Shown piece after piece: positions 26,245-34,665 of a stretch of DNA of 64,000 nt; positions within the stretch are counted from its first letter, which is position 1, and the number at the start of each line of letters is the position of its first letter. The position numbers and the translations under genes were made by a program. The notes below the pieces were generated by a model, which searched no databases, was not told the origin of the DNA, and was given only the letters and a program-made list of their open reading frames with translations. The DNA comes from JBMDXK01 sp048594375 (GTDB taxonomy: Bacteria; Pseudomonadota; Alphaproteobacteria; Rhizobiales; Methylopilaceae). The DNA is taken from NCBI GenBank assembly GCA_048594375.1, contig JBMDXK010000041.1:62001-126000 (forward strand), written 5' to 3'.

Positions 26245-27666
26245 ATGGTCGCACCGGCTCTTTCCCTTTTTAACACGCGCACCAAAACAAAAGAAACGTT
26301 TGAGCCTTTCGATCCCAGCCATGTGCGCATGTATGTGTGCGGCCCCACCGTGTATGACCGCGCCCATATTGGGAATGCGCGCCCGATTATTGTGTTTGAC
26401 GTGCTGTTTCGTGTGCTGCGTTCTTTGTATGGCGAAGCGCAGGTGACCTATGTGCGCAATATCACCGATGTGGATGACAAGATCAACGCCCGTGCCGCAG
26501 AGCGCGGCATCTCCATCCGCAATCTGACAGACGAAACCACGCGGATTTTCCATCAGGATGTGGCAGAATTGGGTTGTCTTGCGCCCAGCGTGGAGCCGCG
26601 TGCCACCGAACACATTGCCGATATGCAGATGATTATTGCCCGTCTGATTGAACGGAAAGTTGCCTATGTGGCCGAAGGGCATGTGCTGTTTAGCGTCAAT
26701 GCCATGGATAAACTGCCCAACATGCCCCGTTACGGTTCGCTGGCGCGGCGTTCTCTTGATGATATGCTCGCCGGTGCGCGTGTGGAAGTGGCGCCTTATA
26801 AACAGGATGCGATGGATTTTGTGTTGTGGAAGCCTTCTGAAGATGCTTTGCCCGGTTGGGAGAGTCCATGGGGCAGGGGGCGTCCAGGCTGGCATATTGA
26901 ATGCTCGGCTATGGCGTGGCGTCATCTTGTTGAGGCCTTCGATACACGGCTGCGCTGCGATGACGGGCGCAAAAACAGCTTTGATATTCATGGCGGGGGG
27001 ATTGATCTGGTATTCCCGCACCATGAAAACGAAATTGCGCAATCATGCTGTGCGTTTGATACGGATAGTATGGCCAATGTCTGGATGCACAACGGTTTCT
27101 TGCAGGTGGAAGGGCAGAAAATGTCCAAGTCTTTGGGCAATTTCATCACTATGGGCGATCTGTTCCAGACCAATGTGTTCGGTGGACGGGCATGGGCAGG
27201 TTCTATCCTGCGGCTTGCCATGCTGAAAACCCACTACCGCCAACCCATTGATTTCACCATTAAGGCACTGGAAGAAGCCGAAAAAACACTGCTGCGCTGG
27301 GGACAGCATAGGGGGACTTCTGCATCCCCTAAAGCCGTGTTTCCTGCACAGGTTCTCGAAGCGCTGTGCGATGATCTCAACACGCCGAAGATGGTGGCCG
27401 CTCTGCATGAACTTGAAAACCACAAACGTTATGATGAACTGGGAAATGCGCTGCAATTTTTAGGCTTTACGCAGCCTCTGCCGGTGCAGGAATCAGCCAG
27501 CGTCAGTGATGCGTTGCGTGCCGAAATCGAGCAGCTGATTGCGCAGAGACTTCAGGCGCGCGGCGAGAAAAACTGGGCGGAATCCGACCGCATTCGCGAT
27601 GCACTGGCTGATAAAGGCGTCACCCTCAAAGACAACAAGGATGGCACCACAAGCTGGACTGTTTGA
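26245..27666 (+). CDS. cysS: Cysteinyl-tRNA synthetase
   Basis: Class I synthetase charging tRNA-Cys. The HIGH-type motif is HIGN at 41-44, after the zinc ligand Cys32 (YVCGPTVYDRAHIGN). KMSKS occupies 292-296. FDIHGGGIDLVFPHHENE and ECSAMAWRHL carry the other zinc ligands. The start is the ATG at 26245 with AGGA seven bases upstream; an in-frame ATG at 26179 would add residues foreign to the family. The length of 473 is normal. The gene meets the convergent SulP gene after 14 bases. Confidence 0.97.
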   Translation: MVAPALSLFNTRTKTKETFEPFDPSHVRMYVCGPTVYDRAHIGNARPIIVFDVLFRVLRSLYGEAQVTYVRNITDVDDKINARAAERGISIRNLTDETTRIFHQDVAELGCLAPSVEPRATEHIADMQMIIARLIERKVAYVAEGHVLFSVNAMDKLPNMPRYGSLARRSLDDMLAGARVEVAPYKQDAMDFVLWKPSEDALPGWESPWGRGRPGWHIECSAMAWRHLVEAFDTRLRCDDGRKNSFDIHGGGIDLVFPHHENEIAQSCCAFDTDSMANVWMHNGFLQVEGQKMSKSLGNFITMGDLFQTNVFGGRAWAGSILRLAMLKTHYRQPIDFTIKALEEAEKTLLRWGQHRGTSASPKAVFPAQVLEALCDDLNTPKMVAALHELENHKRYDELGNALQFLGFTQPLPVQESASVSDALRAEIEQLIAQRLQARGEKNWAESDRIRDALADKGVTLKDNKDGTTSWTV

Positions 27667-27680
27667 GAGAGCAACACGCT

Positions 27681-29180
27681 CTAATGATCCACAGGAGAAA
27701 ATTTCTGAGCATCATTGTTATACCGGCCATGGCTTTCGACCATAGAAGCGGTGGCGGTATTCATGCCGAGAATCGCGACAGGGATACCGTGATGCCGGAA
27801 TTTAAGCACAACACGATCAAGAGCATGAATGCTGGTAATATCCCAAAAGTGGGATGAAGAGAGATCAATGATAATGCCCTTCAGGTTTTCTTCCCGATAG
27901 TTGAAAGCGCTATGAAATGCTTCGGCAGTGGCAAAAAATATCTGCCCTGTAACGGTATAGGTTCTCACCTGCGTTTCTGCATTCAAACCCGACGCAACGC
28001 CAAAGAATTTTGTGACTTTATGGGCAAAAAACAAACCGCTCAAGATCACCCCGAACAGCACACCCTTTGCCAGATCATGCGTCCATACAACAATCACAAC
28101 TGTGCTGAGCATCACCAGGCTGGAACTTCGCGGGTGAGTGAGAAGTGTATGCAACGAACGCCATTGAAACGTATTGATGGAGACCATAATCATGACGGCC
28201 ACAAGCGCTGCCATGGGTATCTGACGCACATATGATTCCATGACCAGAATCAAGAAGAGCAAAAACAATCCGGCCCATAATGTGGAGAGCCTGCCGCGGG
28301 CTCCCGATGTGACATTGATGACAGACTGCCCGATCATGGCGCAACCGGGCATTCCCCCTATAAATCCGGCCGCGATGTTTGCCGCGCCTTGTCCGGCGCA
28401 CTCACGGTTTTTGTTGGAGGTTGTATCGGTCATTTCATCAAGGATTGAAGCCGTCATTAAACTTTCCAGCAGACCGATAAGGGTGAGCGTCAGGGCATAA
28501 GGGAAAATAATACGCAATGTTTCAAAGGTGAAAGGCACTTGAGGCAAGGCAACCCAGGGCAAGGCGGTAGGAAGTGCGCCCATGTCACCCACGGTATTGA
28601 TATCAAAGCCGAAAGAGGCGGCTACAAGTGTGAGCAGGATGATGGCCACAAGCGGCGATGGCACAGCTTTTGTAAGATAAGGCAATCCATAAATGATAGC
28701 CAGACCAGCAGCCGTCAGGATATAGACGGTGTTTCCTTTGCCGATCAGTTCTGGCATTTGCGCCATGAATATCAAGATGGCCAGCGCATTCACAAAACCT
28801 GTAATCACGGAACGCGACACAAACCGCATCAAGTTCCCCAACCGCAACAGTCCGGCTATAATTTGCAAGATACCCGTCACTATGCCCGCAGCAAACAGAT
28901 ATTCAATGCCGTGATCTCTCACCAGCGATACCATAACCAGTGCCATAGCACCTGTGGCCGCTGAAATCATTGCGGGTCTTCCCCCTGCAAACGCAGTGAT
29001 GACCGCAATACAAAAGGAGGCATAAAGTCCTACAGCAGGATCAACGCCAGCAATAATGGAAAAAGCAATGGCTTCAGGGATCAGCGCCAAAGCGACCACG
29101 GTACCTGCGAGAATTTCACGGGTTATATTCGGAGCCCACTCACTCCTAGAAAAACTGGAATACATAGCTGATTGTTTCAT
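27681..29180 (-). CDS. SulP family inorganic anion transporter with STAS domain
   Basis: Inner-membrane transporter of about 499 residues, with 10-14 hydrophobic segments and a C-terminal STAS domain (KGIIIDLSSSHFWDITSIHALD). The SulP signatures are ALIPEAIAFSIIAGVDPAVGL near the N terminus and IAAGFIGGMPGCAMIGQSVIN. Substrates in the family include sulfate and bicarbonate; sequence alone does not decide. The ATG at 29180 follows AAGGG. A TTG start at 29231 would fall into the folded leader and is less likely. Confidence 0.88.
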   Translation of the reverse strand: MKQSAMYSSFSRSEWAPNITREILAGTVVALALIPEAIAFSIIAGVDPAVGLYASFCIAVITAFAGGRPAMISAATGAMALVMVSLVRDHGIEYLFAAGIVTGILQIIAGLLRLGNLMRFVSRSVITGFVNALAILIFMAQMPELIGKGNTVYILTAAGLAIIYGLPYLTKAVPSPLVAIILLTLVAASFGFDINTVGDMGALPTALPWVALPQVPFTFETLRIIFPYALTLTLIGLLESLMTASILDEMTDTTSNKNRECAGQGAANIAAGFIGGMPGCAMIGQSVINVTSGARGRLSTLWAGLFLLFLILVMESYVRQIPMAALVAVMIMVSINTFQWRSLHTLLTHPRSSSLVMLSTVVIVVWTHDLAKGVLFGVILSGLFFAHKVTKFFGVASGLNAETQVRTYTVTGQIFFATAEAFHSAFNYREENLKGIIIDLSSSHFWDITSIHALDRVVLKFRHHGIPVAILGMNTATASMVESHGRYNNDAQKFSPVDH

Positions 29181-29242
29181 TTTCCCTTCGCTGCCTGATA
29201 AAGGGGCGAAGGACACGCCATAAAATAACAATGCGTGTAATA

Positions 29243-29302
29243 TCCAGCGGATTGGCGGCTGGAAGAGCCACTCGGAGTCACACCGAGTCCGGATGATGGC
29301 TC
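29243..29302 (-). ncRNA. Structured mRNA leader of the SulP gene, candidate riboswitch
   Basis: On the minus strand, two hairpins follow each other 62 to 121 bases before the SulP start. The upstream one has an outer stem GAGCC/GGCTC (29298-29302 with 29265-29269), a nine-base one-sided bulge, an inner stem ACTCGG/CCGAGT and a seven-base loop. The second is TCCAGC/GCTGGA (29243-29248 with 29258-29263). A bulged, two-stem leader before an anion transporter suggests ligand control. The sul1 RNA motif is known before sulfate transporters in alphaproteobacteria, but I cannot confirm that this is it. Confidence 0.45.
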
Positions 29303-29340
29303 CTTATAAATTCTTTTTTCAGCACATGCAATGCTGCCTC

Positions 29341-29373
29341 TAGCGAAGATACACGGAATGCGCATCTTCGCTA
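29341..29373 (-). other. Ten-bp hairpin between the iron-binding protein gene and the SulP leader
   Basis: TAGCGAAGAT (29341-29350) pairs with ATCTTCGCTA (29364-29373). There is no T run on either side, so it is not a textbook terminator. It may end the upstream gene with Rho or be part of the SulP leader. Confidence 0.4.
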
Positions 29374-29435
29374 TAAGGCGTTGTTTGCAAGAGAGTTCTA
29401 CTCACAAAAAGCATTACTCTACAGGGAATGGGGCG

Positions 29436-30461
29436 TTAGTTATCAAACCCGACTTTATCCACCAGCAGGCTGGCTTCCTTGCGGTGGGAAGCAATGGTTT
29501 CCAGCGGAGTTTCATCAATTTTCAGAGCGCCGAAGCTGGCAATGGTGGCTTCAACCGGAACATCCTTCACCAGTGGATATTCATAATTGATTTTGGAATA
29601 AATTTCCTGTCCCTGATTGGAAGCCATAAATTCCAGAAGCTTAATGGCGTTATCCTTGTTCGGAGCATTTTTTGCCAGCGCCGCACCGGAAATGTTCACA
29701 TGGGTGGTGCCGCTATCCTTGAATGTGGGCTGGATCACACGGATGGCATCGCCCCATTCTTTTTGTTGTTCATCCTTGGAATTGCGCATCAGACCCACAT
29801 AATAAGAATTGGCAATCCCGATATCACAGATACCCGCCAGAATATCACGCGCCACATCGCGGTCGCCGCCGGTGGCTTTGCGTGCAAGGTTGGCTTTTAC
29901 GCCTTTCATCCATTCTTCGGTTTTTTCCGCACCATTATGGGCAATCATTGCTGCAATGAGCGCGGTATTATAAGGATGTTGGCCAGAACGGATGCAGATT
30001 TTGCCTTTCCATTTCGGATCTGCCAGATCTTCGTAAGAAAGCGCCTCATCTTTCACGCGGTCTTTGGAAACGTAAATCACGCGGGTGCGCATGGTGAGCG
30101 CATACCAGCTTTTATCTGCGCCATGCAGTTGGGCAGGAACGGCCTTGTTCAGCGCATCGGATTCAATCGGCTGGGTAACACCTGCCTCAACCGCATCTTT
30201 GAGATTACCAAAATCCACAGTAATCAGAATATCGGCAGGTGAGTTGCGGCCTTCGGCTTTCACGCGCTCGGCCAGGCCTTCTTTAATGGAAATGGCTTGT
30301 GTGGAAAGACCTGTTTCTTTGGTAAAAGCATCCAGCACTGGCTGGATGAGGCCAGGCTCGCGGGTGGTGTAAATATTCACATCCGCAGCATGGGCAACAG
30401 CAGGGCTTAAAAGCAGCGCACCAAGCGCACACACACGGTAAATACCGGAATGGATGGTCAT
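29436..30461 (-). CDS. Fe(3+) ABC transporter periplasmic binding protein (FbpA/IdiA-like)
   Basis: A 341-residue periplasmic iron-binding protein. The signal peptide ends near AVAHAAD. DVNIYTTREPGLIQPVLDAFTKETG is the usual start of the mature FbpA/FutA group, and ADILITVDFGNLKDAVEAG, GDRDVARDILAGICDIGIANSYYVGLM and a late Tyr pair (KINYEYPL) fit iron ligation by tyrosines. No permease or ATPase gene is adjacent; the likely permease is at 60243-61949. AT-rich sequence upstream (about 30540-30600) may hold an iron-responsive operator, but I cannot define one. Confidence 0.9.
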   Translation of the reverse strand: MTIHSGIYRVCALGALLLSPAVAHAADVNIYTTREPGLIQPVLDAFTKETGLSTQAISIKEGLAERVKAEGRNSPADILITVDFGNLKDAVEAGVTQPIESDALNKAVPAQLHGADKSWYALTMRTRVIYVSKDRVKDEALSYEDLADPKWKGKICIRSGQHPYNTALIAAMIAHNGAEKTEEWMKGVKANLARKATGGDRDVARDILAGICDIGIANSYYVGLMRNSKDEQQKEWGDAIRVIQPTFKDSGTTHVNISGAALAKNAPNKDNAIKLLEFMASNQGQEIYSKINYEYPLVKDVPVEATIASFGALKIDETPLETIASHRKEASLLVDKVGFDN

Positions 30462-30645
30462 CGTTCATTCTTCCCTTTTCAGCACAGGATCAAGAGCCTG
30501 TATAAAAGCCGTTTAGGCAATGTGAATTGCTCGGTCAAGAGGAAAAATGAATGATTTCAATAGTATAGAATTAGAATAATTATAATGGCAGGAGTATTTG
30601 TCTATGGATGCAGGACGTTAACGCAGAGTTTGATACCGTTCTAAA

Positions 30646-30673
30646 GTGAAAAGCCCCGCAAGAATGCGAGGCT
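30646..30673 (-). terminator. Rho-independent terminator of the hook operon
   Basis: On the minus strand AGCCTCGCA-TTCT-TGCGGGGCT (30652-30673, one G-U pair) is followed by TTTTCACTTT. It lies 38 bases after the stop of the flgL-like gene at 30712. Confidence 0.85.
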
Positions 30674-30711
30674 GGAATTTTTGCAAACAAGCGAACATCG
30701 CGCGCGAAGAA

Positions 30712-32613
30712 TCACAGGAAATTCACCAGACGCAGGCTCGACATATTGGCCGTGACCTGATAGCTGGCTTGCAAATTGTTCTGGATGGCCAGAATTTTTG
30801 CAGCAACCTCCTGCTTATCAACCTGTTCGCTATCCGCCAGCGTGTTGGTGAGCATATTGGCCGCCACCGTATGCCGGGAGGAGGTCTGCTTCATCTGCGC
30901 ATAGGCAATGCCGATTTCAACGCCGACATTGGCAACCGTGGTTGCACCCGGCTTGCCATCCAGATTGGCCTTCACGCGGGTGGCAAGGGCGGCATGGTTT
31001 TCAAACGCATTCTCATCCGTGGCGCTGAACGATACCGAAGCATAAACCGCCATGTTGCGCAGCGCATCCATGAACGCATTTTCATTGGCGCGCGCGCCGT
31101 AATTCAGGGTGATGGTGTCATCAATCCGGGCGGTCACCGAACTGCGCGCGTTCAGCGTGCTGGGATCACCCTTATACCAGAACACTGTATCGGCTGCCGT
31201 ACCATCCACCAGCGTTGTGGCTGTATCAAACGGTGCTGTACCAATCCGCTGGGGAGGGTTGCCAAAGAAATCAGTACCCGCTTGCAGATTGGAGGCGGCT
31301 TTCAGGGCAGTATCGGCGGTGTATTTCAGACTTTTTTCGAAAGCTGCATGAAGATTGAATGCCGTTTCTTCTACGTTCGGGGCAAAGGTGGCGGCGGTGG
31401 TGGCGGTCAATTCCGCTTGCAGGGATTGCCGGAGGTTTTCCGCAGTGGCAGTGGTATCCGCGCCAATCAGAAATTCACCGGGTGCCAGAGGCAAAGCCCC
31501 GGATGCGGTGAGCGTCACGGTCTGGGTGCCGCCGGTGGGCAAATCCAGATCAACGGTGAAGGTATCGCCCGCTGCGGGCTGGCTCACCACATTCAGCGAT
31601 ACGCTTTGGGGCGTACCGGAAGGGCCGGCAAGTGTTGCCCAGCCGCCGGTTTGCGCAACCGCGTTGAGCTTAAAGCCATAATCATGGGAGCCATCTTCGC
31701 CAAACGATACAACGGTGCCATTTACCTGCGGCGAGGTCAGGCGGCCAAGGCCATTATTGCCGATGTTTTCACCTTGGGAAATCAGAAACTGGTTTTCGCC
31801 GGGCGGGTTGGTGTTGGTGGCGGTCAGGGTGAGTTCGTGGGTGGTGCCGTCGGGCAGATCAAACGAAAAGCGCACCGTATCTCCCACATTGGGAACCGTG
31901 GCCACGGTCAGGTCTGTGGTGGCGGGTGCCGGTGTGAGGGCGGTGGAGGAAAGCCACGGCGTATTGGGTGTGATGGCCGTCATTTTAAAGCCGAACGGAT
32001 GATCGCCATCTTCCGCCAGCGTAAACGTATCGGCGGTTGGAGCCGCGGGTGCGGTAAGCGCCAGACGGCCCAGGCCATCCGCGCCAAGATCCGCGCTTTG
32101 CCGCTCCTGAATAACCTGTTTGAGGCCAACCCGCGTACCGGCACCGTTCAGAATGGTGTCCATCAGCTCCACCGGCTCTTTATCGGTGGTTGAACCGGAA
32201 AACAGATAACGCCCCGCCACATCGGCGTTCAAAAGCTCGATCATTTCATCCAGCGCCAACCGTGAGGCCACCTGCGAGGAGGTCTGGCCGTTAGAAACGA
32301 TGGAAAATTCGGTCGGATCCGCCGCAGATTTCACTTCATTGGTGATGGCCGCCATGCGGGTGAGGTTGGTATCCATCAGTTTCAGGCGCAAATCCACTGT
32401 TTCGATGGAACTTTGATAGGTATCAATCCGTGAAAGCTGCGTGCGCAAAGAAAGGGAAACCGACCGCGATGAACCCAGCCCCGCAAAATCCTGCGACTTC
32501 AGCCCCGTATTGAGCTGCATCTGCAAATTATCACTGGTGCTGCGCATGGTGGTGAGCGTGCGCGCAAGGGATGCCGTGAAAATTCCGGTTCCTGTGGCGG
32601 GGCCAATCGGCAT
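30712..32613 (-). CDS. flgL: Flagellar hook-filament junction protein FlgL, enlarged
   Basis: Flagellin-like junction protein between hook and filament. The D0/D1 helices are at both ends: residues 1-150 (GRYLFSGSTTDKEPV is typical of FlgL) and about 520-633, ending QASYQVTANMSSLRLVNFL. At 633 residues it is about twice the usual FlgL size. The extra sequence includes two similar ~100-residue domains, at about 180-279 and 288-384, both starting GLGRL and sharing EDGxH-xGFK and a GDT-PxGT-LTATA pattern. AGGAGA precedes the ATG. It is the last gene of flgE-flgK-flgL. A flagellin annotation is an alternative, but operon position favours FlgL. Confidence 0.82.
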   Translation of the reverse strand: MPIGPATGTGIFTASLARTLTTMRSTSDNLQMQLNTGLKSQDFAGLGSSRSVSLSLRTQLSRIDTYQSSIETVDLRLKLMDTNLTRMAAITNEVKSAADPTEFSIVSNGQTSSQVASRLALDEMIELLNADVAGRYLFSGSTTDKEPVELMDTILNGAGTRVGLKQVIQERQSADLGADGLGRLALTAPAAPTADTFTLAEDGDHPFGFKMTAITPNTPWLSSTALTPAPATTDLTVATVPNVGDTVRFSFDLPDGTTHELTLTATNTNPPGENQFLISQGENIGNNGLGRLTSPQVNGTVVSFGEDGSHDYGFKLNAVAQTGGWATLAGPSGTPQSVSLNVVSQPAAGDTFTVDLDLPTGGTQTVTLTASGALPLAPGEFLIGADTTATAENLRQSLQAELTATTAATFAPNVEETAFNLHAAFEKSLKYTADTALKAASNLQAGTDFFGNPPQRIGTAPFDTATTLVDGTAADTVFWYKGDPSTLNARSSVTARIDDTITLNYGARANENAFMDALRNMAVYASVSFSATDENAFENHAALATRVKANLDGKPGATTVANVGVEIGIAYAQMKQTSSRHTVAANMLTNTLADSEQVDKQEVAAKILAIQNNLQASYQVTANMSSLRLVNFL

Positions 32614-32667
32614 TGTTAATCTCCTAAAAAAGCACTCTGTGCGAGCGCATCATTCTTTTAAAAACGC

Positions 32668-34524
32668 CTACATCCGCGACAATACATCAAACATTTCCTG
32701 CACCACGGAAATCACCCGCGCATTGGCCGCATAGGCGTTCTGGAGTGCAATCAACCGGCCCATTTCGTCATCCACATCCACACCGGAATGATCCGCAAAC
32801 CGATCCTGCAAGGATGTCACAACAATGCTCTGGCCTTCCGCAACATTGGCCGCCATTTCCGCATTCCGCGCCTGCAATTCCACCAGACTGGCCGCATAAT
32901 TGCGCAAAGAGCCGGAATAGGGGCTGTTCACGCTGCCGATACCTGTATCGGTGCTGTAAAGCAGGCTGGTGCTTTCCAGCGCATTGCGCAAGGCTTGCGG
33001 ACGGGTGCTATCGGCTTGATTGGTCGCGGGATCATAAATCACCAGCTTTTCAGGACTGGCCAGCACTTCGCTGTTCACGCGGATGCGCCCCGCATAGCCG
33101 TTTTTCTGGCCGGTGCCTTCAAGCGCATTGGTATAAAGTCCTTGGCCGGGGCCATCCACAAACAAGGGGATAGCGCCAGCATTATCCGCAAAGCCGGTCG
33201 CGCTGACCCGCGCAGAAAGGCCGGTGGCGGTGGTGGTTACGCCGCCATCATCCACAATCTGCACACTGTTACCGGCAGGATTGGTGACGGTAAAACCGGC
33301 ACCCAGAGCCGTGGCAATCTGGGTGGCCACATCTGCCATGCCATTGGTGAAATCAATGCCGAACACAGTATCATTGGTGTTGGGGGTGGCAGAATTGGGC
33401 AAAGGGAGCTGGGATGGATCATCCACCCGCAAGAAGGTGATGGTGCGCTCGGTGCCAGCCGGTTGCTCCGTGTAGGTAAAGGTGAACTGGTCACCCCGCT
33501 GCACCGCGCCCAGATCTACCTCGAAACCATCGGGAGGCCCCACAACCGGCGTGCTGTCCACGGTGTAAGTGTTGAGCGCCGTTGTCATCACGGAAGCCAG
33601 CTCGTCAAGCTGGGCTTGCGCTGCCACCAGTGTATTATCGCGCAGTTCCGCATAGGCTTTGAGTGTACCGGATTTCACGCCGGTGCGCGGGTTCAGCACA
33701 TCGTAAGTAATGCCGCCCGGCGTGGAAAGCGTGACCGTACCAATGGTGCGCTCGGCGGGATTGGTGGAATACAGCGTTTCCGCGCTAATGGCCGAACGGC
33801 TTTCAAAAGACAATTTCGAGGCAATGCCGCTTGAAAACAGCGACAATCCCGAGGTGGTGGAAATGGCAACCTGATTGTTTTCCAGCGGCGTGACTTTAAT
33901 ATCCATCAGTTCGGACAACTGACCGATATAAGTATCGCGCTGATCCAGCAGATCAACAGAAGGGTTCTGGGCGGAAGCAATCTGCTTGCTCACCCGCTCG
34001 ATGCTGGAAAGCGCCTCGTTGATTTTCGCGGTGGTATCCTGAAGCCCAAGATCAGCCTCCTGCCGCATCGCCTGAATATTGGAGGTCAGGCTGTTGAGCG
34101 ATTGCGCCAGTGTTTGCGCGTCTTGCAGCACTTCGCCGCGAATAGACTGGTTTTCCGGACTGGTGCTCAAAGAATCCAGCGAAGCCACAAAGCCATTCAC
34201 TGTTTCCGTGAAGGACAACGTATCGCCCGGTGTGCCGAACAGTTTTTGCAGCCGGTCGGTATAGTTTGCGGTGATGTTGGCATAAGCAAGGCTTGCGGAT
34301 TCGGTGCGGAGCTGCTTTTGCACATAGGTATCCAGCGTGCGCTGCACATCGTTCAGCCGCACATTGGCGCTGGTGCCGCCGGATACCAGCGTGGTTTGTA
34401 CCGTGTTTTTACGGGTATAGCCGGGCGTTTTTTCATTCGCCACATTGGAAGAAACCACTTCCAGACCGGCTTGCGTGACTTTCAAACCCGAAAGCGCAGT
34501 ATTAAGAGCGGTAGAAAGACCCAT
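32668..34524 (-). CDS. flgK: Flagellar hook-associated protein FlgK (HAP1)
   Basis: First junction protein at the hook tip, exported by the flagellar type III apparatus. Its 618 residues begin MGLSTALNTALSGLKVTQ and NVANEKTPGYTRK, the rod/hook signature, and end EMGRLIALQNAYAANARVIS-VVQEMFDVLSRM, the C-terminal D0 helix. The middle (about 310-430) is a variable beta domain with GDQFTFTYTEQPAGT, similar in pattern to the duplicated domains of the neighbouring FlgL. It lies 54 bases before flgL and 141 after flgE. Confidence 0.93.
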   Translation of the reverse strand: MGLSTALNTALSGLKVTQAGLEVVSSNVANEKTPGYTRKNTVQTTLVSGGTSANVRLNDVQRTLDTYVQKQLRTESASLAYANITANYTDRLQKLFGTPGDTLSFTETVNGFVASLDSLSTSPENQSIRGEVLQDAQTLAQSLNSLTSNIQAMRQEADLGLQDTTAKINEALSSIERVSKQIASAQNPSVDLLDQRDTYIGQLSELMDIKVTPLENNQVAISTTSGLSLFSSGIASKLSFESRSAISAETLYSTNPAERTIGTVTLSTPGGITYDVLNPRTGVKSGTLKAYAELRDNTLVAAQAQLDELASVMTTALNTYTVDSTPVVGPPDGFEVDLGAVQRGDQFTFTYTEQPAGTERTITFLRVDDPSQLPLPNSATPNTNDTVFGIDFTNGMADVATQIATALGAGFTVTNPAGNSVQIVDDGGVTTTATGLSARVSATGFADNAGAIPLFVDGPGQGLYTNALEGTGQKNGYAGRIRVNSEVLASPEKLVIYDPATNQADSTRPQALRNALESTSLLYSTDTGIGSVNSPYSGSLRNYAASLVELQARNAEMAANVAEGQSIVVTSLQDRFADHSGVDVDDEMGRLIALQNAYAANARVISVVQEMFDVLSRM

Positions 34525-34665
34525 GGAGTGTGTCCTGCTGCATCAAAAACAGTTAAAAATACAAAAAACAAGCTCTGGTGATTCCAGAATACGGCGAGCA
34601 TGAAGGGTTTTCACGCTGGCGGTATGCTGGAACCCACCGCATGGCAGCGGCGGGAACCAAAAATA

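Noticed and set aside
30540..30600. Fur or Irr box upstream of the iron-binding protein gene
   Set aside because: The AT-rich sequence has only weak dyad symmetry and does not match either consensus well enough to report.
30646..32193. Long plus-strand open frame opposite the flgL-like gene
   Set aside because: It is the reverse of a clear flagellar gene with matching codon structure; its product is a low-complexity Gly/Arg-rich sequence with no family character.
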